From Chryseobacterium sp. MYb7 (GTDB taxonomy: Bacteria; Bacteroidota; Bacteroidia; Flavobacteriales; Weeksellaceae), in NCBI RefSeq assembly GCF_002979455.1, contig NZ_PCOU01000014.1, positions 61,774 to 125,773 of the forward strand: a DNA stretch of 64,000 bases, in the 5' to 3' direction. Positions 51,216-60,149 of the stretch are shown in pieces. The notes beneath the pieces were generated by a model. The model worked only from the letters and a program-made list of their open reading frames with translations. It did not search any database and had not been told where the DNA came from. The first letter of the stretch is position 1; each line of letters begins with the position of its first letter. The translations under genes were made by a program, and so were the position numbers.

Positions 51216-53472
51216 ATCCCAATATTTTAAGTTCTTCGTTAAAAAATTCTAGTCTTTCTTTTACCAACTTTACTTCTTCATCAGGTAATTTCCATTGAAC
51301 TGCCTTTTCAATTAATTCCTCAGCAGCTTCTTTTTCCATAAGATTTTTTGCAATTTCATTACCAAACTTCTCAGCCCAGTTATCATATTTCCCTGTTCTA
51401 TATTGTGTAGCATGAATTAACTCCTCATATACAGCCGAAGTTGTTGCACTTTTATTAAGGAGTATTAATTCTTCATTAAATGTTATAGCTTCTATAGCTA
51501 CACCTTCAACTTTTTCTCTGGAGGCAATATATTCAAAAGATTCATCATTATGAAGTAAAGCTCCCCCTAACTCTTCAAACTCTTTTTGAAGTTTTTTGAG
51601 AAGCTTTAAATCAATCGGTTTACCCGTAATTGTTGAAAAAAGTTCTACTCTTTTTTTCTTTCTAACCTCTTTAAATTCTTTTTGTGTTATTTCAAACGCT
51701 TCATCAATCACTCTCTTGATCTCATTCCATCCCTTTTTAAAAAAATTCAGCAATTCCTGAAAACCTTTGATAACATCCTCTATAGATTTAACTATAAAGC
51801 TAGCAAAAGTTCTTACAGCTTTTGCTGCACCTTTAGCAATTCCCCAGCCTAATCTGAAAATTCCGAAAATAGCCTCTTCCAGTTTTTCTATAATTAACGG
51901 TACTGTTACTGTACCCCCTGTTAAAATAACTGTTAGAACGATTTCAATAATCAATGAAATAATAAAACCATAAGCATATCCTGTAAAATATGCACAGGCA
52001 ACAGGATCAAATGTAAGATTTATTTCTTTGAGTTTAGTGTATATATATTTAGCTGTTTCGGAAAAACTAATATTCTTTATAGCCTCTATAGTTTCGTCAT
52101 ATTGTTCCAAAAGAGTTGGCAGATACTTTTCTATATTTTGTACAAAGTCTTTTCCTAATGTAATACCATCATAAAACATTTTTACGAGAGCAAATAAACC
52201 GGAAACGGCATCTATCAAACCGTTCCATATACCACAAAGTAATGCATTATAGGCTTGAGCACCATGCTTAAGAAATTCTATTTCAGAAATATCTTCAAGA
52301 CCATTAATGACACCTAATGCTATATCATAGGAATCCAGATACTTTGCATATAAAAATTCTAAAATGCCTGTAGCTTTTGTATTGCTGGTAAAATCTTTTC
52401 TTACTAAGAGAACGTTTCTCAGAACAAAATTCTGCGCTTCCAACATGTCTTTTAGAATTTTTACAATCTGAGTAATATTTACCGTACCGTTTTCATCTTT
52501 TCCGGAGGATATAAGAGGTTCATAACGGTAGTTTTCATCCAGTTCTCCGTTTTCTTTTTTAGGAGGTTTAGGCTGCCATCTGTTTTCTTCCAATCGGTTT
52601 TTTTCTATCAATTGTATAGCTTTACCCAAGATAACACTCATTGCTGTTCTTGCTACATCATTGGTAAGCCATGACACACCGGGAATAAAAGACATTCCAC
52701 TGGAGAATGCAGAAGCAAGCTGAAAAAAATCTTTTATAAGACCTATTCTTTTATCTTCAATATATCCTTTATGAAAAAGACTAGTAAGTTGCTCTTCTGT
52801 AATTCCGGGAACAGATTTTATTAAATATTCATATACATTTTTATTATCCTGAAGATCATACGATAAAAAATTATAGTTTTTATATTGTTTGTCTTTGTTT
52901 GTGAAAAATTGTAAAAGTTCTTCAGAAAAGCGTATTGCTCCATATGTTCCACTAGTGTCTCCTTTGTTGTCTTCTACAAACATTAAAACTTCCCTCCCTT
53001 TTGGTTTACAAACTTCAAAACATTCTTTAAGTTTAGTAGCCTCTGTAGAGGAAAAAAGGATCACTTTAAATGCAAAATGATCTACATCCTGCTTCTCATA
53101 ATAATAAAAATCTTTTACATCTTTAATATATTGGGTAAGATCACTCCGAATATCCGAAACATAAGTAAATGTTCCTTTCTCCGGTGGATCGGCATCTACA
53201 AAATATTTCGATGCAATTTCATTTAAATTTTGATTATAGAATTTATAAGTTGCTAACGGACTCACATTACTCATTCCTCTTATAGTTTCTCCCATTGGAT
53301 TAGGTAATGGCATACTACTTTGAGTATTGAGAAAATCCTGCAAGTTTCTGTTAGTTTGCTGCATCATGGAAGGGATATCCAAAAATGCTCCGTCTTTCCA
53401 TTCTGCTAAAAGCTGCTTTTGCGAAGCATCATCAAAATCCTGTATTTCGTTTAAATAATTCTGAAGATCCAT
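51205..53472 (-). CDS. Polymorphic toxin-like protein with C-terminal zincin-type domain
   Basis: A 755-residue protein without a Sec signal. The N-terminal 500 residues are unfamiliar and mainly helical; a hydrophobic stretch (YFTGYAYGFIISLIIEIVLTVILTGGTVTVPLI, about residues 493-525) resembles translocation segments of toxins. The last 150 residues match the zincin-like toxin type by IEAITFNEELILLNKS followed by AVYEELIHATQYRTGKYDNW: the EELIHATQ stretch replaces a classic HExxH, so metal binding is uncertain. A small gene is translationally coupled downstream. The promoter shares a 16-nt element with the gene at 55459. The export route (T6SS, injection system or T9SS-independent) cannot be told. 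Confidence 0.62.
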   Translation of the reverse strand: MDLQNYLNEIQDFDDASQKQLLAEWKDGAFLDIPSMMQQTNRNLQDFLNTQSSMPLPNPMGETIRGMSNVSPLATYKFYNQNLNEIASKYFVDADPPEKGTFTYVSDIRSDLTQYIKDVKDFYYYEKQDVDHFAFKVILFSSTEATKLKECFEVCKPKGREVLMFVEDNKGDTSGTYGAIRFSEELLQFFTNKDKQYKNYNFLSYDLQDNKNVYEYLIKSVPGITEEQLTSLFHKGYIEDKRIGLIKDFFQLASAFSSGMSFIPGVSWLTNDVARTAMSVILGKAIQLIEKNRLEENRWQPKPPKKENGELDENYRYEPLISSGKDENGTVNITQIVKILKDMLEAQNFVLRNVLLVRKDFTSNTKATGILEFLYAKYLDSYDIALGVINGLEDISEIEFLKHGAQAYNALLCGIWNGLIDAVSGLFALVKMFYDGITLGKDFVQNIEKYLPTLLEQYDETIEAIKNISFSETAKYIYTKLKEINLTFDPVACAYFTGYAYGFIISLIIEIVLTVILTGGTVTVPLIIEKLEEAIFGIFRLGWGIAKGAAKAVRTFASFIVKSIEDVIKGFQELLNFFKKGWNEIKRVIDEAFEITQKEFKEVRKKKRVELFSTITGKPIDLKLLKKLQKEFEELGGALLHNDESFEYIASREKVEGVAIEAITFNEELILLNKSATTSAVYEELIHATQYRTGKYDNWAEKFGNEIAKNLMEKEAAEELIEKAVQWKLPDEEVKLVKERLEFFNEELKILGYEN

Positions 53473-53509
53473 TTGTATTTCATTTTATATTATGTGATTT
53501 TTCTTGACA

Positions 53510-53543
53510 CAAATATCTATCATGAGAGCGACAAAACTCGACG
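53510..53543 (-). promoter_or_regulatory. Promoter with shared 16-nt element (copy 1)
   Basis: Minus-strand -7-like box GATATTTG (53517-53510, one mismatch to TAnnTTTG) lies 10 nt from GCGACAAAACTCGACG (53528-53543, plus-strand reading). The same element with one mismatch lies at exactly the same 10-nt distance from the -7 box at 56176-56183. Confidence 0.6.
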
Positions 53544-53725
53544 TATTAAATTAATAGTCATATTTCTAGCAAAAACAACTAATACAAATCAGGCTTCAGT
53601 TTTACCTTTCATCTTTTCCTAAGTATTTCTACTAACCCCTACAATTGGTTATTTATACTATACCATATAATCTCTGTTCTTCGTTACTTTGAAACACAAC
53701 CTAACCATCTAAAATCCAAATCGAT

Positions 53726-54142
53726 ATGACATCAACAAGTGTAAATGCAAATTCTTCAGGTCAGTTAGTACTTGGAAACGGAGCACAATTCTGGGTGTAT
53801 CTTTCCCCACAAAATGATACCTCAAAAATGATTTCTACATGGCGTGTAACTTTCTCACAGGGAAACTGGAGTGACTTTATCTCAAGTGAGAATCCGACTA
53901 AACAAATTCAGACTCCTAATCTTTCAGGGATCTTTGAAATTAAAGTAGAATTATTGAGTGGATCTACCGGTACCTGGCGTCAGATTCCGCCACAGCAGGG
54001 AAGTCATAATGAAATAGGCTGCAATTCCAACTGTGCTTCTATGGTAGGCATCGTTGCAGACAGCACAAATCCTCCTATTGGAGCCATCAATGCTCATTTT
54101 TGGACCACATGGGATGCTATGTGCGGAGTAAGACAGAACTAA
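53726..54142 (+). CDS. Unrecognised small protein
   Basis: A 138-residue protein starting MTSTSVNANSSGQLVLGNGAQFW, without a signal peptide. It is rich in Ser, Thr, Asn, Gln and Trp and looks like a small beta-sandwich; three cysteines sit in CNSNCASM and near the end (MCGVRQN). No family is recognised. It lies between the toxin-like gene (divergent) and a DUF2490 gene, with its own terminator. It could be an extracellular or effector-associated protein, but nothing in the sequence proves it. Confidence 0.6.
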   Translation: MTSTSVNANSSGQLVLGNGAQFWVYLSPQNDTSKMISTWRVTFSQGNWSDFISSENPTKQIQTPNLSGIFEIKVELLSGSTGTWRQIPPQQGSHNEIGCNSNCASMVGIVADSTNPPIGAINAHFWTTWDAMCGVRQN

Positions 54143-54165
54143 ATGTAAATAACAGTCCATACAAC

Positions 54166-54204
54166 CAAATTGCCACAGTATTTTATATTGTGGCAATTTA
54201 TTAT
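54166..54204 (+). terminator. Terminator after the small unrecognised gene
   Basis: Perfect 11-bp stem AAATTGCCACA / TGTGGCAATTT with T-rich tail. Confidence 0.8.
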
Positions 54205-54255
54205 TGCATCTATACGCCAGAAAATCAATCTGTTTTATAATTAACTTAAAAATAC

Positions 54256-54532
54256 TTGTCCACATTTCCACAAGTTCTTAATAAGTTATCCATATTTTAC
54301 TAACAATTATCATTTAGTCCAAAAAGCTTTATTCCTAAATCTATCCTAAGTCAGGTCTTTATTTTGTCTTGTTTTTAAACAGTATTAAAAGATTTTGAAT
54401 AAACAATTTATGAACAAAGCCTATAATTTTACCATCAATAAATATTCTATCTGCGTTTCAACAATATTCATATTCATATTCATATTCATTTCATGGTTTC
54501 GCAGTCATTTAACATTAAAACAGTTATCCACA
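54256..54532. other. Cluster of DnaA-box-like 9-mers in AT-rich spacer
   Basis: TTGTCCACA (54256-54264), a weaker ATTTCCACA just after it, TTATCCATA (54286-54294) and the exact box TTATCCACA (54524-54532), all in one orientation. The spacer is strongly AT-rich and has a four-copy ATATTC hexamer repeat (54464-54487). It could be a replication-origin fragment or chance; no origin-associated gene adjoins it. Confidence 0.28.
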
Positions 54533-54541
54533 CTATTGAGC

Positions 54542-55336
54542 ATGAAGAAATTTTTTGCAGGTTTATTTTTATTGGGATGTATAGGAGCCACTATGCACGC
54601 ACAGATCAGTCCGCCTGGCTTAGGAGACGCTAACAATGCATTTTGGGGGGCTTTTGGAATGAAGCAACAATTGGATTCCTTGGGAAAGAAACAAGCATTA
54701 AGCTACATCGCAATAGGGAGAAAAAGCAGCCCTGATAATCATAATCTATTTTCAAAACAGGCTATCATCGTCTTGAATCATGAAGTTTATCATTCATTTG
54801 CTCCACATCAGCAGTATAGTTATGCTTTGAGTTACCGCCGGCAGCCACAATATGAAAGTACGGCTCCTTATGATAAGGAAAATACAGAACAGGAATTCAG
54901 GATTTACGGAAGATATGCCTACACATTTGATTTTGGAAAAAATTGGAAACTGAAAAATACGGTACGACAGGAATTCAGGAAGTTTTTTGATGCAGACTTT
55001 CATAAGGTAGAAGAAGATTTCCAAATGAGAACCCGTATCAAAAGCCAGCTGACCTATAATTTATCTCCTAAAAATAATCAAAAGCTGGCGTTGAGTGCAG
55101 AAGCTTTGTTCTCTATAAATCACCTCAATGAACCGGATTCTAAATGGGATTCATTCGGGTATCGTGAAATGCGTATTGCGGCTTATTATATGTTCACTAT
55201 TCCCAATTCTCCTTTTACTGTGGATATAGGCTATATGGATGACCTCATCAGAGGCAGCAGAAGTATTCATCATGGTGGTGTTCATTATCTGGCCGCTGAT
55301 CTGGTGTGGAATATTCCTTATAGAAAAAACAGATAA
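54542..55336 (+). CDS. DUF2490 outer-membrane beta-barrel-like protein
   Basis: A 264-residue exported protein. The ATG at 54542 gives a clean Sec signal (MKKFFAGLFLLGCIGATMHAQ). The mature part shows alternating strands typical of a small barrel: YSYALSYRRQP, FRIYGRYAYTFDFGKNWKLKNTVRQEFRKFF, MRTRIKSQLTYNLS, and the C-terminal AAYYMFTIPNSPFTVDIGYMDDLI. This is the DUF2490 pattern. Earlier in-frame ATG codons (54395, 54410) would put an unrelated hydrophobic stretch from the hexamer repeat ahead of the signal. A terminator follows. Confidence 0.78.
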   Translation: MKKFFAGLFLLGCIGATMHAQISPPGLGDANNAFWGAFGMKQQLDSLGKKQALSYIAIGRKSSPDNHNLFSKQAIIVLNHEVYHSFAPHQQYSYALSYRRQPQYESTAPYDKENTEQEFRIYGRYAYTFDFGKNWKLKNTVRQEFRKFFDADFHKVEEDFQMRTRIKSQLTYNLSPKNNQKLALSAEALFSINHLNEPDSKWDSFGYREMRIAAYYMFTIPNSPFTVDIGYMDDLIRGSRSIHHGGVHYLAADLVWNIPYRKNR

Positions 55337-55369
55337 TACTCTTAAGTGAGTGTTCATAAGATTTTATAT

Positions 55370-55405
55370 AAAATCCCGATCATTACTGACCGGGATTTTT
55401 GTTTG
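55370..55405. terminator. Terminator between DUF2490 gene and convergent gene
   Basis: AAAATCCCG / CGGGATTTT hairpin with a T-run. Confidence 0.8.
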
Positions 55406-55458
55406 AAAAACATAAGTTTTCCGCAATATAATTAAGTATGAATGTTTGGTGTAAAATT

Positions 55459-56154
55459 TTAGTTGCACAACGTCAAAAACTGTCGGCTCAACTGCACATT
55501 GAATTTCGCTTCTGCCCTTGAGCGTGCATAAATAGTCTGTTTAAAAGCGTGTACCGTTTTCAGTTTCTGATCTATGAATTCAGCAATCTGAACAACAGAA
55601 AAAAGAAAATCTCTGTATATGGCCATATTGACTGTCTGACCATAATACGGAAGATAAGCTTTCAAAAAAGGAATTGCTTTCTGATGACGGTTGTAGCTGA
55701 TACAATATCCTACTCCTTCCATGGATGTAATGATTGCATAGTTATTAATATAATCCTGGATATTTTTACTGCCATCCAGAGCATGAGCATTTTTGGAACA
55801 GAACTTATTGATCTTATCCAGAATGTACTGGGCATATTCCATCATGGAAATATTTTTAAATTCAAAAACCTGGTTCATTCCATTGGATGGAGAAGTTCCG
55901 TTTTCACAATCAATACAGAAAGAAATCCCGATTTTTTCATGGTAAGGAAAAAAGCAGTCTTTCACTTCGATGGAAGCATCCGGCTTTAGCATGTCGTCTG
56001 CAAAGTTATAATAGACATACGGACTGTAAAGTTCAGCAAGAGCTTTCAGATAATCTGTTTCGCTCGTATTATGATATTCTTCAAACCATTTTTCAAGGTT
56101 ATCGTAATAATTACTTTCAAAGTCGTTAAAGTTTAAGTAAAATGGTAATTCCAT
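55459..56154 (-). CDS. Hypothetical protein sharing a promoter element with the toxin-like gene
   Basis: A 231-residue soluble protein starting MELPFYLNFNDFESNYYDNLEKWFEEYHN. It is rich in aromatic residues and helices, has no signal peptide and no recognised family. The ATG at 56154 is chosen; the TTG at 56178 that would extend it is part of the -7 box. Its promoter has the same 16-nt element at the same spacing as the toxin-like gene at 51205, so the two are probably co-regulated and may belong to one secretion or toxin system. Confidence 0.65.
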   Translation of the reverse strand: MELPFYLNFNDFESNYYDNLEKWFEEYHNTSETDYLKALAELYSPYVYYNFADDMLKPDASIEVKDCFFPYHEKIGISFCIDCENGTSPSNGMNQVFEFKNISMMEYAQYILDKINKFCSKNAHALDGSKNIQDYINNYAIITSMEGVGYCISYNRHQKAIPFLKAYLPYYGQTVNMAIYRDFLFSVVQIAEFIDQKLKTVHAFKQTIYARSRAEAKFNVQLSRQFLTLCN

Positions 56155-56175
56155 AGCTCTGTAATTTTGATATGA

Positions 56176-56209
56176 CAAAGCTATATGCGTAATGCGACAA
56201 AACTTGACG
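56176..56209 (-). promoter_or_regulatory. Promoter with shared 16-nt element (copy 2)
   Basis: Minus-strand -7 box TAGCTTTG (56183-56176) and, 10 nt away, GCGACAAAACTTGACG (56194-56209, plus-strand reading). The ends TGCG / CGCA of this copy (56193-56211) are palindromic. It matches the element at 53528-53543 with one difference. Confidence 0.65.
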
Positions 56210-56211
56210 CA

Positions 56212-56510
56212 ATATATTTTTTGTGAAAAAGATTTTTAGATGATTATTCCGTGAAAGATCAACTTTTGCTTCGCAAAGTCAATTGTGAAAGATTACTAAC
56301 GCTAAAGTTCGCAAGGTTTATTATATGTAGATTTTATTTGTTCGCAAGGGCACTTTGTTCAGCTAGTACATCAATCCGTCTATTGCTGAGTGCAACGCCT
56401 TTGCGATCGTTTTTAAAAACATTAAAATATCTTAGCGGACTTTGTGTTAAAATCTATGTATGTGCAATAGAATTCACAAGCGCAGCGAATTGACTATTCA
56501 CCATTGACGT
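56212..56510. other. Intergenic region with repeat-like debris
   Basis: No gene is supported. Scattered strings such as CGCTAAAGTTCGCAAGG, TTTGCGATCG, AGCGGACTTTGTGTTAAAA and GAATTGACTATTCACCATTGACG look like degenerate copies of genus-specific intergenic repeats; similar pieces lie at 60740-61000 and 1661-1743. Confidence 0.4.
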
Positions 56511-58043
56511 TTATTTATCATAATTTTTCATCACATACTCAAAGTAGTGAATCATCTTCAGATAATTTTCAATGCTAAGGTATTCATTGGTACTGTGGAT
56601 ACTTTGCTGCTCGGCACTGTTGATCTTGATAGGCATAAATCTGTAGACGTTTTTGCTTACAATCTCATACTTACCGGCATCGGTTCCTGCCATCGTAAGG
56701 TATGGTGTAACAATAGCTCCGGGATGAATTTCTTTGACTCCGGCTTCTATCATTTTAAACGCTTTTGTATTGGTAGGCGAAATGGCAGAAGCTTCTCTGG
56801 TATTATCAATTTCTTCTACCTCAACGTCAAAACCTTCAGTCGCTTTGGCAATGTGATCTCTAACATCTTTCACCGAATTTCCGGGAAGCAATCTGAAATT
56901 AACCACAAATTCCACTTCAGGAGAAAGTACATTGGTTCCATCACTTCCTTTCATCATGGTGAGAGCGGTGGTAGTTCTTACCAAAGCATTGGTCGTATTA
57001 TTTTTGGTAAGCTGTGAAATCAATACCGGTTTTAAAAGCCATTGATTCGCGAGTGCCATCCTTGTTGTAAAAGGCATTTCACCTCCAATATTATTAAAAA
57101 ATTCTTTGATTAATGGCGTGATCACAGGTTTCATCTGATGATCTTCCAGACGCTGCATGATCACTGCAGCTTTCCCAATAGCACTTTCCATAGGTGGCAT
57201 TGAGGAATGTCCGCCCAATCCTTTTACTTTTATTTTTGCGGAAAGAAAACCTTTTTCTGCACATCCTACAACGGCAACATCCGTATCTATCCCTGCCACG
57301 TTTCCTTTTCGCATAATTAATCCGCCTTCATCATAAACAGCATCGAACTTCAATCCTTTTTTCTTAAAATAATCAGCAATCTGAATTGCTCCTTTTTGTC
57401 CTCCTACTTCTTCATCGAATCCAAAAGCCAGATAAATATCACGTTGAGGAATCTGTTTGTTTTTAATCATAGAATTCATGGACTCCATTAAAGAGAAAAG
57501 CATTCCTTTCATGTCTATTGCTCCTCTTCCATAAATTCTCCCATTGGCAACCGCACCTGAAAAAGGGGCATATTCCCAGTCTTCCGCTACTTTTGAAACG
57601 GGTTCCAATGGTTTATCCTCCGGACGGAATACATTTTCTTCATTATTTTTGATATCAGCATCTCCGGGAGGTACCACATCCATATGAGAAAGGAATAAAA
57701 TAGGTTCCAGAGCAGGATTGCTTCCTTTAAGCCTGAACACCAGCCCATATTGGTTTACTTCAATATTTTCTGTGTTCTGATAAACTAGTGGATAAGATGT
57801 TTTTAAATAGGTTTTGAACTGATCAAACGGTGCGTAGTTGAATTCACCCAAACTGCCTGTAGAAACGGTAGGAACTTTTATTCCTCCGGAAAATCTCATG
57901 ACAGCAGAGTCATTTTTGACGGGTTTCCATCCTTCACCTGCTCCAATATTATTTTTCTTGAAAGGATAAGTGTAGGTTTTGATCAATACTACAGCAGCCA
58001 GAATAACAATGATTCCCAAAAGGATTAAAAGAAATTTTTTCAT
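56511..58043 (-). CDS. M20-family peptidase (PM20D1/carboxypeptidase-like)
   Basis: A 510-residue zinc peptidase with an N-terminal membrane anchor or signal (residues 4-21). Metal and catalytic motifs: LFLSHMDVVPPGD (His and Asp ligands), GRGAIDMKGMLFSLMESM (bridging Asp), FGFDEEVGGQKGA (catalytic Glu-Glu) and the dimerisation-domain GLGGHSSMPP. Closest in layout to PM20D1-type M20 enzymes acting on N-acyl amino acids or peptides. ATG 58043 is chosen because the 29 upstream residues would bury the signal. Monocistronic. Confidence 0.88.
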   Translation of the reverse strand: MKKFLLILLGIIVILAAVVLIKTYTYPFKKNNIGAGEGWKPVKNDSAVMRFSGGIKVPTVSTGSLGEFNYAPFDQFKTYLKTSYPLVYQNTENIEVNQYGLVFRLKGSNPALEPILFLSHMDVVPPGDADIKNNEENVFRPEDKPLEPVSKVAEDWEYAPFSGAVANGRIYGRGAIDMKGMLFSLMESMNSMIKNKQIPQRDIYLAFGFDEEVGGQKGAIQIADYFKKKGLKFDAVYDEGGLIMRKGNVAGIDTDVAVVGCAEKGFLSAKIKVKGLGGHSSMPPMESAIGKAAVIMQRLEDHQMKPVITPLIKEFFNNIGGEMPFTTRMALANQWLLKPVLISQLTKNNTTNALVRTTTALTMMKGSDGTNVLSPEVEFVVNFRLLPGNSVKDVRDHIAKATEGFDVEVEEIDNTREASAISPTNTKAFKMIEAGVKEIHPGAIVTPYLTMAGTDAGKYEIVSKNVYRFMPIKINSAEQQSIHSTNEYLSIENYLKMIHYFEYVMKNYDK

Positions 58044-58140
58044 AGCAGATAAGTTTTGTGATGGGTTTGATCCTATAAATATAGCAAAGTATTTGATCTT
58101 TAACAATTTTAAATCCGGGCTGATTTCCATTTTACCTGCA

Positions 58141-58178
58141 ATTATAAAGGCTGCTTCTGAAGAAACAGCCTTTATAAT
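58141..58178 (-). terminator. Terminator after the alpha/beta hydrolase gene
   Basis: Perfect 13-bp stem ATTATAAAGGCTG / CAGCCTTTATAAT. It lies 33 nt past the hydrolase stop on the minus strand. Confidence 0.7.
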
Positions 58179-58210
58179 GTTAACACAAATTGCTGATATG
58201 AATTTATTTT

Positions 58211-59341
58211 TTACTTATTTTTCACCCGTAGTATCCAGTGAATAATATCACCCAAGACAAGCTCTGTATTTCCAATATTACAGTGATTTTCAGCAGAATC
58301 ACTTTTCGTGTACATTTTATAGCTGAGTGATTTTACATGGAGTAAAGCATCGATTACCTTTTTGTACAGCTCTACAGGAATAAAATGATCTTCATTAGAG
58401 CCCAGCAGTAAAAAGTCCTGAGTAATCTGATGCCCTATACTCTGCATTTCAAATTTTCTGGTATTGTGAAGATAATCATACGGGGTATCTACATTCATAC
58501 TGAACATTCCGTGTTGGATTGCCCATTTTATCAAAGGATCAACTTTCATTTTAGCCTGAATTAAAGTGTTTACCTGCTCTTTATCTTCAAGATCCATCAA
58601 CAATCTTAGCTGTTCAGGCACTTTACTCAATACTACTTCATAAAAATCCGGCATAATTCCCCATGCTACTACTCTTTTTATACGGTTTTCAAATGCAGCA
58701 GCCCTTGGAGCCAGCATTCCACCTAAAGATAATCCGATAATGGTCACATCATCCAGCTGATACGCATCCAAAATAGCTTTTACAGGCTTTTCCCATTCAT
58801 GGGTATAATAAATTCCATATTCTCTTAAAGCTCCTCCCTGACCAGGACCATCAAAAAGATAAACAGCAATTCCTTCTGATAAAAACCGCTGAACCAACGG
58901 AAGAAATTCTTCCATATAAGAATCATTTCCTCCATGAATAATAACGGTATCCTTCACTTCTGTTCCCGGCAAACCTACCCAAACAGGAAGTTTTCCATTA
59001 TCATATTCTACCTCATCTCTTCTGATTTTTGTTTTAAAAATCTCCTTATATTCTTCGTAAAACAGGGATTTTGATTTGGTGTAAAGTTCTGATTTGTCTG
59101 CTGATCCATCCGCTTCAAAAAATTCTGCCATTCTGTAATATCCAATTGCTTTGGATCTCCGCTGAGTGGCTTCTGCTCTTACTGCAAGGGTTTTCATCTC
59201 CCTTACCCAGTCTTCCGTTGTACGGATTGCCGGAGCAATACTTCTAAGCTCTTCCAGATCTCCTCCTCCCCACATCAGGGTGCAGTTCAACTGAAAGTTA
59301 AAATTGGCTTCATCGTGTAATTGATATGTTCCTTTTTTCAT
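58211..59341 (-). CDS. Alpha/beta hydrolase, DUF1100/FrsA-like
   Basis: A 376-residue cytoplasmic hydrolase with a helical N-terminal lid (about 1-125) and an alpha/beta core. DTVIIHGGNDSYMEEF forms the oxyanion loop, FDGPGQGGALREYG follows, and the nucleophile elbow is IIGLSLGGMLAPRAA (Ser about residue 205). The acid is likely in LLLGSNEDHFIP and the histidine in SAENHCNIG. The architecture recalls 2,6-dihydropseudooxynicotine hydrolase and similar C-C or ester hydrolases. It lies downstream of a Crp-like regulator gene; the substrate is unknown. Confidence 0.82.
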   Translation of the reverse strand: MKKGTYQLHDEANFNFQLNCTLMWGGGDLEELRSIAPAIRTTEDWVREMKTLAVRAEATQRRSKAIGYYRMAEFFEADGSADKSELYTKSKSLFYEEYKEIFKTKIRRDEVEYDNGKLPVWVGLPGTEVKDTVIIHGGNDSYMEEFLPLVQRFLSEGIAVYLFDGPGQGGALREYGIYYTHEWEKPVKAILDAYQLDDVTIIGLSLGGMLAPRAAAFENRIKRVVAWGIMPDFYEVVLSKVPEQLRLLMDLEDKEQVNTLIQAKMKVDPLIKWAIQHGMFSMNVDTPYDYLHNTRKFEMQSIGHQITQDFLLLGSNEDHFIPVELYKKVIDALLHVKSLSYKMYTKSDSAENHCNIGNTELVLGDIIHWILRVKNK

Positions 59342-59471
59342 TATGATTATTTTTTGGTGAAAAACAAGATGCCTGCACTTTTCATTCTATACAGACATGC
59401 CTTTATGACTTAACTTTCATCGAAATTAAGTTGATAGTTTAGCTTTTCTTTTAATCTGGATTAAAAAAGAA

Positions 59472-60017
59472 TCATGAACGCTGTGCTCTTATTTTACTGA
59501 GCTGCTGCTGGGTCATTCCCAGATATCCTGCAATATATCCGAGATTAATTCTTTGAAGTAAATCTGCATGTGAAACTACAAAATCATGGTAACGCTGATC
59601 TGTAGATTTTATCTGACGGTCTATCAGCCTGCCTCCCATGGTGATTAAGCTTTCGGCAAAGAGATCTTCCATCAGCTGCTGTATTTCCGGATTTTTTGAT
59701 TTTAATTCCAACAGCTTCTGATAAGGTAAACGAAATATTTCACTGTTATCTTCTATCACTTCAATTCCAAACTGTACCGGTTTCGCTGATAATATACTTG
59801 AAAAAAGACCAATAAAATGATCATCAGAACTAATCCAGTGGGTATGGTCCATAGCTTTATCATCGTAATAGAAAATACGGGCAACTCCTTTTCTGATATA
59901 AAATAAATCACGGTGAACCTGCTCAACATCTACTATTATTTCTTTTTTCCGATAGATGTTAGCTTCAAATACCTGAGTAATGGTTTCAATGGCTCTGGAA
60001 TGTTTCTGGCTGATCAT
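59472..60017 (-). CDS. Crp/Fnr-family transcriptional regulator
   Basis: A 181-residue regulator with a cyclic-nucleotide-binding-like beta barrel (KKEIIVDVEQVHRDLFYIRKGVARIFYYDDK, then FIGLFSSILSAKPVQFGIEVIEDNSEIFRLPYQKL) and a C-terminal helix-turn-helix (INLGYIAGYLGMTQQQLSKIRAQ). It lacks the Fnr cysteines. It is divergent from the azoreductase gene with a 100-nt shared region and upstream of the hydrolase, so both are likely targets. Confidence 0.85.
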   Translation of the reverse strand: MISQKHSRAIETITQVFEANIYRKKEIIVDVEQVHRDLFYIRKGVARIFYYDDKAMDHTHWISSDDHFIGLFSSILSAKPVQFGIEVIEDNSEIFRLPYQKLLELKSKNPEIQQLMEDLFAESLITMGGRLIDRQIKSTDQRYHDFVVSHADLLQRINLGYIAGYLGMTQQQLSKIRAQRS

Positions 60018-60149
60018 AACTGATTCTATTTACAACTGACAATGATCATTTAAAGGTACTCTTTATCATCAATATACTTTTGAACAATTATTCTTAATTT
60101 TTGTCCCCTCCCATAAGTTTTGATCGTCATGAAGAAAAAATTTTATATT

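Noticed and set aside
54395..54541. Upstream extension of the DUF2490 gene
   Set aside because: The added 49 residues include a low-complexity Phe-Ile run encoded by a hexamer repeat and precede a complete signal peptide at 54542.
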